Shown here one piece after another: positions 1-11,625 of a stretch of DNA of 64,000 nt. Below the pieces are notes generated by a model. The model was not told where the DNA came from. It searched no databases and worked only from the letters and a program-made list of their open reading frames with translations. Location of the stretch: positions 64,420,234 through 64,484,233 of the forward strand of contig OY744605.1 in NCBI GenBank assembly GCA_963556255.1, written 5' to 3'. The first letter of the stretch is position 1. Every line of letters begins with the position of its first letter. Source of the stretch: Allolobophora icterica. Its lineage: Eukaryota; Annelida; Clitellata; Crassiclitellata; Lumbricidae. The position numbers were made by a program, and so were the translations under genes.

Positions 1-374
1 ATTATCTTTCTGTGATGATACTTAAACCTAAAACTGTTCTTGTGAATGAGCTTTTTCTGTTGCTGGACCTAGATTTTTGAACTATCTTCCTCTATCTGTC
101 CATTCAACTCAGTCACTCATTTCACTTCATTCTCAACTAGACTGCTTATTCACCATAGCATGCCTCTGCCTTTGTGAACTGATCTTCGGGTATTGACCTG
201 ATTTTGACTTGGTTTTAGTGCACTATCAGTTGATGCATTAGACACCAGTTGGTGTGGTGGAAGGTATTAATTACAATTATTTGCTGTGTGCTTGAATATT
301 TAACATGCCTACTGGAATATGACTGAAGTGTAGTTGACTGTTGTGTGGTACAGTTTGTTTTCTGGGATTTACAG
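1..374 (+). other. TM9SF3: Intron of the TM9SF3 gene
   Basis: AT-rich sequence with no coding signal. It ends in a TTTACAG acceptor immediately before the first recognisable exon, so it is read as the 3' part of an intron whose upstream exon lies outside the window. Confidence 0.6.
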
Positions 375-1540
375 GCAGTGGACAAGTTTCATGGCTGGAG
401 CATCGACGGCTGGCTATGTCTACATCTATTCCTTCTACTACTTTTTCTTCAAGACCAAGTATGAACGAGTGTTTATACAGTTGATGACAGGATTTTTATG
501 TTTCTTTTTTGTTTTGAACATTTTCGTATTTGTTGACTCATTTCAAGGCTTACAATAATTGGTTTTATGTTGAAAAGTTTTTTCATGTCTGGTAATATAT
601 AAGTTTGTAATGCATTTAATCTGGACATTGTTTTTACAGGATGTACGGACTCTTTCAGACGGCCTTCTACTTTGGATACATGGCTTTGTTCAGTCTTGCA
701 CTTGGCATCATGTGTGGTAAGCTGTTGATTACTAAAGCTACTCGAAAACTTTTGAGGTACAGTTTGTAGACTAATTGATCCTGGTACATAGAATACTTAC
801 TGCAGCACAGTGGCACAGTGATATTCATAAGCACACTTGGTCTGTATCCAATGGTTGCTGGTTAGGTCTGCTGTATGGTTTCCGTGTTACAACCATCGAC
901 AATTCATGCCTCAGATTCAGATATACTGATCTAGCAGTAAATGTGAAAATGAAATGCAGTAGAAAAAATAAAATACTAGGTATCTGGTGCTACTATTGTC
1001 TTTAGACTTGCAATCGTGTGTGCTTGTTGATAAATCAATGGGCGCAAACATAGCAATTGCTGTCCACTTTGGCTTGTTGAATGTGATTTGGTGTTTGTGG
1101 GTTGGGAGTTACCCTGAGAAGGTTTGTCGAAGTGACATAGTGTAATTTTTTATTACAGAACACTTTACCGTTTATTTTAGACCCATCATTTCTGATAACG
1201 ATGCTTTAAAACTTAGCTGACTGATAATGGGAGCTGTGAACTTCAGTCGTATGGGTATGGTGCTTTTGTGAAAACATTTATTAGACTGCAAACTCTGTTT
1301 TCACTCTGTTTTCATTACATCGGTTCCAGCTACTTCATCAGAAAAGTCTATTCGACTATGTATTTTAAAACTTTTCTGACTGATAATAGGGGCTGTGAAC
1401 TTCAGTAGTATGGATATGGTGATCTTGTAATTTTTTTTATTAAACTGTAAACTCTGTTTTCGTTAACTGTAGGTACTGTGAGCTACATCGGTTCCAGCTA
1501 CTTTGTCAGAAAAATCTATTCCACTGTGAAAATCGATTGA
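375..1540 (+). CDS. TM9SF3: TM9SF3 3' end: last three coding exons
   Basis: This is the C-terminus of a transmembrane 9 superfamily protein, a nine-span membrane protein of the Golgi and endosomes. The exons are 375-458, 640-716 and 1473-1540. The first base (G) completes a Trp codon. The joined reading contains [34 protein letters not shown] and SYIGSSYF, and ends KID-stop. Those motifs are recalled as typical of TM9SF3 rather than TM9SF2 or TM9SF4. Donors are GTATGA (459) and GTAAGC (717); acceptors end at 374, 639 and 1472. Two hydrophobic stretches match the last membrane spans. The terminal KxD is the coat-binding retrieval motif known for the family. The 5' exons are outside the window. 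The last intron contains a damaged copy of the terminal exon. Confidence 0.9.
1205..1361 (+). repeat. Tandem copy 1: decayed duplicate of the last TM9SF3 intron/exon
   Basis: This segment is a diverged direct copy of 1364-1532, offset by about 159 bp. It includes the end of the last intron and the start of the terminal exon. In the exon frame it still reads [15 protein letters not shown], against [15 protein letters not shown] in the real exon. The bases holding the acceptor AG and the first codons of the exon are missing, and the terminal KID-stop is lost. It is therefore a pseudo-exon inside the intron. Confidence 0.8.
1364..1532 (+). repeat. Tandem copy 2: functional last intron end and terminal exon
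   Basis: This is the partner of the upstream copy. It keeps the TGTAG acceptor and the intact terminal exon, so it is the working copy. Long matched stretches such as CTGACTGATAAT and GCTGTGAACTTCAGT are shared by both copies. Confidence 0.75.
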
Positions 1541-4500
1541 CAACAGTCGATCCAGAAGTTGGCTGATCAACGATACTTATTCTACGTAGGCTGAAAGAAA
1601 CTACTTCAGAGCAGCCTCTAACTTGCTGTTCTCGAACCATTTTGGTTAATTGTTGGTGTCCAGGGGATATTCTGTAAATATTTTGTTGTAAATAAGCGTG
1701 CTGTTCACAAGGATTATCTGTCTAGAGTTTGTTTTATTTTGTTCTTGTGAATTCTGTTCCTCCTCTTCTTCCATCTCGTGTAGCTTCTGTGTTTAGCACT
1801 CGTTCGCTTTCCTTGCCATTCACTCACCTGTGTCGTTATGCTAATGATGGTCTATTTTAACCTACCTTGCCTAAATTTCTTCGATAAGTTGCTGTCTATC
1901 TCATTTAATAAGCTGTCATTCGACACTAACACCTTTACATGTCCATGCATAACTCATAATCTGGGTCTTGTTGATAATTATATGTTCATCTATGATGCTC
2001 GGTCATTCAGTCCTTTGCGTGGTAGTTGCTAGACGAATGCTGTAAATGCTGTATGTATGTTACTTTCTAGGGATTCAATCATATCAGTTGCGTTAGTAAG
2101 CTTAGACTGCTTCAAGTAGTTTCAACTGGAAAGATTTACCAGATCTTAGAAATATAGGATACCTGAGAAAAGACTGAGGAGTGTTTGGAGGACTTTTATC
2201 AGATGTTGCTTTGCGTTGGTTTTAAAGCCGGTCAGATAAGAACGCAAGATAGGAAGACACATTTGTGCGGCATGTTGAATATACACGTGTAAAACCTTGT
2301 ATCAAATTCGTTGGACAGATGGTAAACTTGTTCTAGCTTCCTCGGATGGTATTTGTCCAGCCTCGATAGAGTTTGACAAGGTTAATACATCATGTTAGGA
2401 TTGTGTGTAGTCTTTGTAATGGACTTTGGTATTTTATTCTTTTTCAGGAGGTAAAATGTTTGTTAAATGTTCTTTGGGGACAGTTATGTAAAAAAAAAGT
2501 CTGCGATATCTCGTGTTTTCTCGGCACTACCAGTTAGCTGTGCACGGATGCCAGATTATCTGTCAGTGCTCTGCCAAAGAGGTCCTTCTGCACCTAAATT
2601 TTAATCTGGTTTGCAAGGGGTATCAATTCTTCCATGATGGTTTCCATTTGGTATGTTGTCCTAGAGGTAATGTCTACTTTAGCCGACATGCCTGTGTTTG
2701 AAGTCCTGATGTCATACAAAAATTGCAGCCTGAAGGAAGAGGTTGTATATGGACTTTCTGCTGAAATAATTAAAGATACATCCCGAGTTTTGCCTTTGAT
2801 GATTGTATTTAGAAGGAGGTTATAATCTACCTTTTCTTATCATACTTTACCTTGTAACCTTTTTTCTTTGAAATGGGCGTTTATGAAAAGCCAGACAGAA
2901 TTTGCTAAACGAAACTCGACAGTGCCTACACTTAGAAGCTGTTGCTGTGATTAATTTTATGATAATATTATGCTAAATGCTTGCATATTCATTTGATCTT
3001 GTATATTAAGTTGTAGAGAATTTAGTAAGAAGTGTTGTCTTTCGTAGTTGTGCGTTTATTTCTGCCTGTCTGCTTTTCCTGACTTGAATCTCCTCCTGGC
3101 CGATGCTATGGCATCTCGAGATAAAGTGGTGTGCTCCTTAGCTGCCAAGTGCTGACGATTTTATCGTGCATCTGGTAGTATTATATTATTTCAGAGGGTA
3201 GACTATATGCTTGCCAATGACCAAGGTCATCCAACACAGGCAGTTTGTTCGTTTTTATTAGAAATTTCAAAAAATAAAATTGAGTATGTTTGGTATTCTG
3301 AAAAGTATCATTAGTTCACACAAAGTTTTTGGATGAAATAACATTCGCACTTGTTTATTCATGTGCGAACGCAACAAACTGTTTATGATTGTTCAGGAAT
3401 ATCTTTATTTGTGAGCTTTACTGGTGTACAGGCATTTTATTCGTTCGTGATATATCCTAGACTGCTTGAATGTGCTAGAAATGTTGTAATCACAACAGAA
3501 ACTGAATGAAATAAAATGAGAAAGATGAGTTGTATTGCATTTATGGCATCTGCAGCATAGTTTTTCTTCTGTCATAATTTTTCAAAATTTTCTTTGACCA
3601 GCATGCTTGTCAGAAGAGATTACAGTGCATGACCTAAGAGTAAACTAGTTCACCTTAAGGCCAAATATCTAGAAATAAATAGTGATTTAGAGAAGGCTTG
3701 TTCTTTTTGTCTTGGTTGCAACATGCTTTGGGTATGTCCCAATCGCTCATTTTCATTGTTATATGAACCTGTTTAGTGATTGGTAATATATTTCGATGTG
3801 AAATAGTTTGATTACCATTTGATAGCAATGTGATGCTTAGATTAAACCATGGTGATGCATTGAAATATCCTGCTTGGTAGAAGATCTCTAATGCACTGTT
3901 ACTTTTATAAACTAAATCTAATAGCTGAGTCTAAAGTTGAGCTGTTCATTCCAGTGCATGTCTTTGCCACCCCAGTATTCTACCACTGAGCTCCTAAGTT
4001 GAGTACGACCATGTATTTCTTGACACAGTCATCATTCAACTGAATGCTTGCCATGTGTTGGGATTTTTCGCCTCTTCTGAGACGCTCGTAGCATCCATCT
4101 GTTGCGTGGCACTATTGACTGTCACGAAACAGTGGTGCTATATATTTTGTAAATGCAAGGAATGATATTAATCTGGAATTAGTCTCTGCTTACCATACTA
4201 CATTGTGAGACCTGCATGTCGCCAAAGGCACCAGCAGATGGAGGGGATGCGAGTTAACTTGAAGGAGCTGGAGTGTCTTGATTGCCAAAGGTGTGACTGT
4301 CATCATGAATGCAATAATGCCTGCATGAAAATATGTAATAGAATTTGCTTGAATCTCATTGTTCACCTGTAAAATGGTGGTGCATGCTAAGAGGTTTGGG
4401 TTGGCAGAATAGCTACTACTCCACTCCAGACGGTCTTGTCACCGTCTCTGCAATGCCTGAATTATTTCTGCTACATCAAATGTTGACAACGCTTCACATA

Positions 4501-5691
4501 CACCAAAGTGCGGTTAGCAGTTGGTTCAATAAAGGATATACTTAATTAATGCCTGATTTCTGTTCAGTTCTGCTGAAGTATTGTAATTGTGTGGTTGGGA
4601 AATGCAAATGATCTCTTCGGGTATAGATATGTTATCATTGTCTCTCCATGACGACAGAAATCAATAAGCATTTGCATCTTTTGTCACTAATCTTCCTTGT
4701 TGCACTCCTTGTTTTCCAACTGTTGCTGTATTTCAATTCACGTTCGTCTACACGGTTTCTCGATCATTTTTCTTTTGAAAGTTGAATCCTTTGATGTACC
4801 AAGAGGTATTTTGTAGTACTGTTCAAGTGCCTAGTTACACTACCTGGTAATTATCACTCTTAAAAGCATGACGGTGGTGGTTCCCCATGATACCTGATCA
4901 AAAACTATCTAATAGAGTTCTGGCTTAATGACGTCATACAGTTCATATAAAATATTAACAATAAAATACTTATAAATACCTTCTTGAAGTTCTATGCCTT
5001 TGGGTAGGTTCATATGTCAAAAAATCGAGTGATGATAAATCGTTGTAAGTTCCTGGGTTCAACAGTTTGGCAGTGAACGGTATACTCGAATATCTCCATT
5101 GTTTTTATTGTTAATCAAGTCGAGAACTACTTATGTCATGTGTAATAGAAGTCTTGTTATGTACTGGTTATAACAACAACAATAATAATAAGAATGTACA
5201 ACAGTAATTGCTTACCGTTGTCTGTTGAAAGGAATGATTGGTTGACTTTGTAGCAAGTAAATCTATGTATTTTTAGCATTGAGCAATCTGTGGATGCTAC
5301 TTTTGCAGTAGCAGTTGTTGCTGTGTAGATTTGCTAATGGTATTGAGTACATTTTAAGTTGTTCGGCGAATGTGCTCGTGTTAAACGTTTGAATTTGTTT
5401 TATGTTGAGGTTTTTGGTCTGCCAAGCGTAATGCAGTTGAATGCATAGTTGATGTTTCTGTATGGAAAAAATGAGGGTTTGGTTTCTACTGTAGCTGTTA
5501 GCAATTAAGCTTTTACATTACTGTCTGCAGTGGATTTAAGGCTTTACTTCTGCCGTGAAGGTTCTGTTTGATGCTTGTGAGGCAATGTGTGTAAATGCTT
5601 GTGTACATTTTAGTTGTTTACTGGTACCGAGTTTTGAAAGCTGGTACTGAATTTCTGTGAATCCTAATATGCTAGCGAATTGTATCTTTGG
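1541..5691 (+). other. AT-rich non-coding sequence, possibly a long TM9SF3 3' UTR
   Basis: No ORF of substance and no tandem repeat is visible, unlike the rest of the window. AATAAA hexamers occur near 3273, 3510, 4528 and 4960. The sequence is unique-looking and compositionally uniform with the gene, so it may be a long 3' UTR, but the transcript end cannot be fixed from sequence. Confidence 0.4.
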
Positions 5692-5968
5692 CAAGGGCGG
5701 ATCCAGAGGCCAAAAACAAAATGGACATAACTTGTTTGAGTTTCAGGACTATGCCACTGAGTTGAACCTTGTAGGTTTTTTGCTGTGGTTGCCTACCTAA
5801 AAGAGCTTAAAAATCCTATGAAACTAAAAAGAGAAAAATCTGTATTTAGTAGAAAAGTTGTCAGAATCGTTTGGAAAGACAAGAAAATTGATGATTTTCG
5901 GTGAAGTTTTAAGTGCGGCCTTGCATGCCTGCCACTGCTTTCTTTATAAGCTTCTGGATCCGCCAGTG
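5692..5968. mobile_element. hAT-like MITE with GGCGGATCCAGA termini
   Basis: The left end starts CAAGGGCGGATCCAGAGG and the right end reads CTTCTGGATCCGCCAGTG, so the termini are inverted repeats of about 15 bp. There is no coding capacity. Flanking 8-mers (ATCTTTGG and GTGTTGGA) match only weakly, suggesting an old insertion. The termini resemble those of the element at 46844-47122, which has a perfect 8-bp duplication. Confidence 0.6.
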
Positions 5969-6453
5969 GTGTTGGATATCGTTGAACGAGGCACAGTGCT
6001 TTTGCATTCTGTTGCTTCCTTAATTGTTATGATGGATTCTTCTGATTAAGCTGGCCTTTTTGACACAGCTTTTGTGTGGCGCTGAGAGATTCGGAAATAT
6101 ACATTGACATTTTGTAAACTCGAATCGGGATTCAGTCCCTGAAAATGCTCCTCTGTTGGTCCCGGATTTGTTGAAGTTTGGGTTTCTGCAAATGAACATC
6201 GAGAAGCCCAACAGAAATCCACGTACCAAGTAATGCAGACGCTAGAGTTCAGTTGTGCTTACTGTTTTATTGGCTGTGTACATTACGTTTTGAAGTAGGT
6301 TTGCATCTGTGTGAATAGTAACCACATTCCACTTTTCCTGTTTTATTTGAGCATGCGAGTGTATGGCTGGCCCTCTGGCGACTGTAGTTTATATTACGAT
6401 CGGTCGTCTGCCGGCATTTCGGTCGAGTTATGTGCACAGCGAAGTTTGCTTGT

Positions 6454-6459
6454 AATAAA
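6454..6459 (+). promoter_or_regulatory. Candidate poly(A) signal AATAAA
   Basis: The hexamer is followed by a TG-rich stretch (CTGCTGTCTGAGTGCTGG) and is the last such signal before transposon-rich DNA begins. It could end a very long TM9SF3 3' UTR. This is inference only. Confidence 0.25.
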
Positions 6460-6508
6460 GCTGCTGTCTGAGTGCTGGAGTTTTATTCTGCGGAGTTTCG
6501 CCTAGTAT

Positions 6509-6748
6509 CAGAGGCGGCAATTTTGTTTGACGGGTGGGGGTACTCTTTTGAACTGATTTGGTCAAAAAAGTTTTTAACTGATCTGGTCAAAAAAGAGGTA
6601 AAAAATGTTTGCGCTCAGACGTGAAAACAATTTTTTGGCCTTTTTTTGTTTCTTCAAAATGTGAGAGGGTGGGGCAAACTGTATACTGTGTTCCCCACTG
6701 TTAAAGGTGGGTCTTGTTCCCTTCGACCCCCCGGTATCGCCGCCCCTG
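6509..6748 (-). mobile_element. hAT-like MITE, GGCGGC(G)AT family, copy 1
   Basis: The termini are inverted: CAGAGGCGGCAATTTTG at the left, and ATCGCCGCCCCTG at the right. The interior (two TTTGAACTGATNTGG-like blocks, a G-rich tract, CCACTGTTAAAGGTGGG) is shared in reverse orientation with 48404-48633. No matching target duplication is visible at this copy. It does not encode a protein. Confidence 0.7.
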
Positions 6749-7739
6749 AGGACTTTCAAACCAGAGGTGTAGTGTAAATGTAAATATCTGAAGTTTCTCA
6801 ACGTCACATAAATGCCACGTCGGGGGAGACCAGCTGATTCACCGGCGTCAGGCACGGTCCAACGCAGTACTGAAATATATGTACCAAATTCAGATGTGGG
6901 CGGATGCTGACAGTGGTACTGGGTACATTCAGTACCCGCCACTACTGAAAACTTTCAATATTTCTGTGCCGTTGGAGTTTACTAAGAGTCATCTAGATGT
7001 CCGCAAAGAAGAGGAGGGAAGGTCACCCAAATGAGGACAGGACGGAGGAGGTATACATATAATCAATGCTGACTGTATTTCGTGGGCGAGGACAGCTCTT
7101 TGTGCCCCGCCTTTTCTGTTGCAAGCCCTAGACTAGGGAACTCTCTTAGGGTCATCCATAAAGGACGTCCGCAATGAGGGGCAGGGAGGGGTCATTCAGA
7201 AGCTGACAGCGGGGGAGGGGTTATTACCAGTGCAGACTCCCACGTCTAAGTTTCTAAATTTGATAGTTTTTTAAACACCTGTTTGTTTCAACATTCCCCG
7301 AGAGACGAAAAGGTCAGTGAGGTGATTGCGTAAAACCTTATGCCGTGTGCTAGAACATTAATGCACTTGGGGGCTTGAAAACTCAAACAGGAATAACATG
7401 GTCGTTGAAATATTGAGTTTCTTGATTGCCTCAGAGACTGGTAGCTTATTAATGGCGTTAGTCACAGTGTTGGTTTTTCGTTCATTGGCTTTGGCTTTCG
7501 GGCGTCCGCAAAGGGAGGGGGAGGGTAAGGTCAAATGCGGACAGAGGGGGAGGGGTAGGTCCTATTTTGCGGATTTCCTTTATGGACGTCCTTCCAGCAA
7601 ATGTTTGCTCGGCAAAGTCTCTTCTGGTCTCAGATCTTCAAACTCGTCTTTATCTGGACTCATTTCTTCCGTAGGCCGTTTCCATGTCTTCTTGAATTCC
7701 GTTCTTCGCTTTCAACTGGAAGCAACCAGGAGTTTGGCT
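6749..7739. repeat. Non-coding region with repeated GTCCGCAA-type termini
   Basis: Three related G-rich segments start GTCCGCAA (near 6998, 7168 and 7503). A CCATAAAGGA motif near 7155 is mirrored by TCCTTTATGGACGTCC near 7575, so 7147-7592 looks like a MITE-type element with inverted ends. The superfamily is not recognised and no target duplication was found. Confidence 0.4.
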
Positions 7740-7815
7740 TGCGCTATTATCTTCATTAACAGCGATAATCGACTGATGCCTTGAGCTGTATAACAATGGC
7801 GCTATAGAATTTCTT
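7740..7815 (+). mobile_element. LINE 3' end remnant
   Basis: The segment ATCGACTGATGCCTTG followed by GGCGCTATAGAATTTC is shared with the LINE 3' end near 52110-52165. Only the 3' tail survives here. Confidence 0.45.
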
Positions 7816-8049
7816 AGATATGTTAGTCCGTCCGCGTCTACATATATTTCAGTACAGCCTGTCTGTACCTTAAAGACGGCAGTCTGTAACTGCGCTGGAC
7901 GCGGAAGGGATATTGCCATGGGAGTGATTGTGGTGGTGCTGTACAATGTATAGTAGCTCCAAAATAGCTATCGTGGCCTTTGGAAGATGCTTGAAAGGGT
8001 GAAAGGGGCGCTCGTAAATGTCTTTCATACATACCGAAGTACTTATACG

Positions 8050-8051
<2 letters not shown>

Positions 8052-8135
<84 letters not shown>
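8052..8135. repeat. (CA)n microsatellite
   Basis: Perfect CA dinucleotide repeat of about 84 bp. The minus-strand open frame across it is an artefact of the repeat. Confidence 0.97.
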
Positions 8136-8138
<3 letters not shown>

Positions 8139-9184
8139 GTTAACAACAGATCGATGGGGAACAACACGTTAAGTTAAAGGTCAAATGGCTTTCCGCGAAC
8201 GATATTTCTTGCCTATACTGATGAAACTGAAGAGGTCCACGTAAGTTGATCATGTCATATATTTTACAATGCGTCTTTGAATGCTATAATGTACAGATTG
8301 CTGTTCAAACACGATTTAAGTGATACAGCTCTATTATAGAGAAGCAAAGGCCGACGAGAAACGCCATCGACAAGAGACGATACGAAGCAGCGTCTTGAAG
8401 AAGGAAAGCAACTAGAAGTCGGCTTTAAACATTACAAGCATTCTTCTCGTCTACGATAGGCTGATGCGTTACAATCAAAAGCGTTGGCACGGTTTTAATC
8501 GAGAGTGGGGAGCGAGGAGGGTCAGTGGCGGATCCAGAAGTTGCTGAAGGGGGGGGGGAACAAGTAAGGCGGATCATACTTAAGTTCACCCAAACATTTG
8601 TGACGACCCTTTGTCGGAAATTTTTGCCCGCCTTTTGTGTCAGAAAATGTTAGCTTATTTGCTTTACGCTGTTTATTAAGCCACAGCTTCGCGAAAATTT
8701 GACTTCAAGCTTGAGCTGATGGCTTAATTTTTCAGACTTCCTCTTCCAGCAAGCCTCAACTGCTTTGAACCAAACCTGAACCTGGACACATGCATAGGCC
8801 CTACACAATAATTTTAATCTTTAAGGTCGAAAGTGGGGTAAAAACATTTGCTTCCAGAGTTTGTATTGGGGTTGTGGCTTGTGGACCCGTGCCAACGCCC
8901 TTGGTTAAAATACAATTCCGACAAGTTAGCTGTAGAAAAAACGCTTTGAAGACTTCAAAACAAACATTGGTGCTTATAAACAGCTAGGTGATGCAAGCAG
9001 CTCCTCTCAGTTAATCTTGCCAGCAAATTCCATTTGTTCCAATGTAGGCTAAAAGAACATAATCATGGGCGGATCCTAGGGGGAATTTGGTCTTGACCTC
9101 GTTCGAGATAGGCCTAGGGGAAGGAAGGCTCTCCAGTTGCCCAAAAGACTCGTAACTGTGAGGGCTGCTTGCTAAACGTGCAGA
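8136..9184. other. Non-coding region with solitary transposon ends
   Basis: No gene signal. A hAT-style end, CAGTGGCGGATCCAGAAG, begins near 8527, and CATGGGCGGATCCTAGG lies near 9064. Neither has a visible partner end, so these are probably truncated or nested elements. TAGGCCTA occurs at 9109. Confidence 0.4.
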
Positions 9185-9341
9185 CATAGACGTCCGGAGG
9201 GACGGGGGCATTTGTCCCCTGGGTTTTTGAAAATTGTCTCGTTTTCTATGTTGATGAAATAGCTATTCCAGCAAAAACGTCATTTTACCCCCTCCCCCAG
9301 AAAAATGTTGACCCTCAGAAAAATTCCCGCGGACGCCCATG
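9185..9341. mobile_element. hAT-type MITE with perfect 8-bp target duplication
   Basis: The 157-bp element starts CATAGACGTCCGGAGG and ends CCGCGGACGCCCATG, so the ends are inverted repeats. It is flanked by CGTGCAGA on both sides (9177-9184 and 9342-9349). Perfect 8-bp duplications are the hAT signature. It has no coding capacity. Confidence 0.85.
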
Positions 9342-9349
9342 CGTGCAGA

Positions 9350-9682
9350 GTAAAACATCACAGAGTTGAAACTAAAAAATACGTTAAACTAAAAAAGTCG
9401 TCTGATCACTTAGTTTAAGATCCACCACGCAACATGGTGCATAGCTGTATACCATAAAGGATTAGATTAGCTGAGATTGGATTATCTTGAGTACACTGTA
9501 CAACAATAGGCCTATATTTTGCGCGTCAGTGACTCTACCAGAAACAGGGCTCGAAGTAGTCCTACGAAGGAGCTTTCTGAGGAGTTTATTGCCTAAAATT
9601 GCTCTAAGATTCTACAATAATTATTTCCAGTAACTATAATTATAGGGCCTATTAAAATGCCAAAATGTATGGGAAATAACTG
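9350..9682. other. Non-coding, nothing recognised
   Basis: No coding frame or RNA gene is visible. The octamer TAGGCCTA occurs at 9507. Confidence 0.4.
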
Positions 9683-9687
9683 CATAT

Positions 9688-9786
<99 letters not shown>

Positions 9787-9801
9787 CCTATATATATATA
9801 T
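9683..9801. repeat. (TA)n microsatellite
   Basis: About 120 bp of TA repeat, interrupted near 9783 by TAGGCCTA. Confidence 0.95.
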
Positions 9802-10517
9802 GCGTGTATTCGTCTATGCACACGTCTTGGCAATTATATAGCGCCTCGCTAAAGCATATCTCCGCGAATAATTTATCGGCTCTTCTGGGAAGTCATGCTG
9901 AAGGCTTTACATAAAGGGTCAGCAGCATTACATAATACATTAGGCAATATCAGTCCGAAGGGGTTGTTTCTCTCGCTTTCCGTCAGATGGCTTCAGACGA
10001 ATCGTGTCTCAAGCGTCTCTCACTTTGGTTAATTTCGCCGTATGAAATGAATATTTGATGCAGCCAAAAGTGTTGAATAAATTTCGAAGCCCATTCCACA
10101 GTAGAAAAACCGTCACAGCCGGGAAATCGAACGTCAAAATGAAGGAAGAAAACGTAAAACAAACACTCGAGAAAAACAGCGATATATGAACTGCCAAAAC
10201 TGTCCAAAGTTTTTCTTACAAGATTAGATTAAGGATTTTTTAAATTATAATTAACGGGTTTGACGTTTCTTTCAATTTCGGAAACGTGCTTTTATTTTTG
10301 GTTTTTATGTCATCTAAATGGTAGGCTATAGTATTGGAATATGTAGGCTACAGCAGGTCCCTGTGTAATATTCTTTGGTTTCTTATTTCTGTGGATGATG
10401 CCGTGATTGATTAGAAGAGCCAATTTGGCTTTGTTCCGGTGTTTATTATCACGCTTTAAGTTTTTTTTATTTCTTGGGTCAACCTTTTTTGCATAGATCT
10501 ATGGCCTGCAGAACAGG
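9802..10517. other. Non-coding; minus-oriented LINE tail at its start
   Basis: AATTATATAGCGCC near 9832 is the reverse of the GGCGCTATATAA 3' end seen on LINEs elsewhere in the window. The rest has no recognisable feature. Confidence 0.4.
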
Positions 10518-11167
<650 letters not shown>

Positions 11168-11309
11168 TATATTGTCGTGGTCTACGCGGGTGCATGCATC
11201 AAGGGAAGAAAACCGACGTGTCAACAAGCTTGTTTACAACGCACGGAAATTTCTGCAGCAAGCTGTCAACATTAATTCGGTGCATGCAACAAGGATATAC
11301 GTGTTCAGT

Positions 11310-11319
11310 AGGACTTTCC
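11310..11319 (+). promoter_or_regulatory. kappaB-like site in the LTR
   Basis: AGGACTTTCC differs from the classical kappaB site GGGACTTTCC only at the first base. It lies about 50 bp upstream of the TATA box. Binding by a Rel factor is inferred, not shown. The 3' LTR has the same site. Confidence 0.4.
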
Positions 11320-11333
11320 AGGGAAAAGTACAG

Positions 11334-11341
11334 TGACGTCA
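11334..11341 (+). promoter_or_regulatory. Full CRE palindrome in the LTR
   Basis: TGACGTCA is the perfect cAMP-response-element octamer, about 30 bp upstream of the TATA box, a typical position for CREB/ATF control. Confidence 0.55.
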
Positions 11342-11342
11342 C

Positions 11343-11357
11343 AGAACGTTCTGGAAT
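11343..11357 (+). promoter_or_regulatory. Heat-shock element in the LTR
   Basis: The bases read AGAACGTTCTGGAAT, which is three alternating units GAA-nn-TTC-nn-GAA, the minimal HSF-trimer site. It sits 13 bp upstream of the TATA box. Confidence 0.6.
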
Positions 11358-11369
11358 CCGGGAGAACTC

Positions 11370-11377
11370 TATATAAG
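11370..11377 (+). promoter_or_regulatory. LTR TATA box
   Basis: TATATAAG lies in the middle of the LTR, downstream of the CRE and heat-shock motifs. It would place transcription start near 11400 (U3/R boundary). Confidence 0.65.
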
Positions 11378-11539
11378 ATAGACCTGATGTACATTGGGGG
11401 CCTTTTGACGAAGATTTGTAAACGTTGAAACATTGATCGTATGACGTTCAATCGAGACCAGCCAACCTGTGTGCTGTCTACGATTGTGATATTTGATAGA
11501 CGAGTTGACTTACTTTACACTTAATCGACTTTATTTTTA

Positions 11540-11545
11540 ATTAAA
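11540..11545 (+). terminator. LTR poly(A) signal ATTAAA
   Basis: This common variant of AATAAA is followed by a T/GT-rich stretch (TTCGTTGGTTCGTCGTTG) before the LTR end. In the 3' LTR the equivalent is at 17683-17688. Confidence 0.5.
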
Positions 11546-11608
11546 GATCTTTTAATAGTTCCTTCGTTGGTTCGTCGTTGCGATCGAAGGAGTCGACCGC
11601 GACATTAT

Positions 11609-11625
11609 TGGTGTCAGAAGCGGGA
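11609..11625 (+). other. Primer-binding site, tRNA-Leu type
   Basis: TGGTGTCAGAAGCGGGA begins four bases after the LTR. It is complementary to a tRNA 3' end ...CTTCTGACACCA, which is the 3' end of animal tRNA-Leu(CAA), with one difference from the human sequence as I recall it. Confidence 0.7.

Larger units (their letters stand above)
11173..11604 (+). repeat. 5' LTR (432 bp)
   Basis: Begins TGTCGTGG and ends CGCGACA, giving the usual TG...CA termini. It matches 17316-17747 base for base by reading. It contains promoter motifs and an ATTAAA poly(A) signal. Confidence 0.95.

Noticed and set aside
3966..4010. tRNA-like string on the minus strand (GAGCTCAGTGGTAGAATACTGG)
   Set aside because: An A-box-like segment is present but no convincing B box or stem pairing follows.
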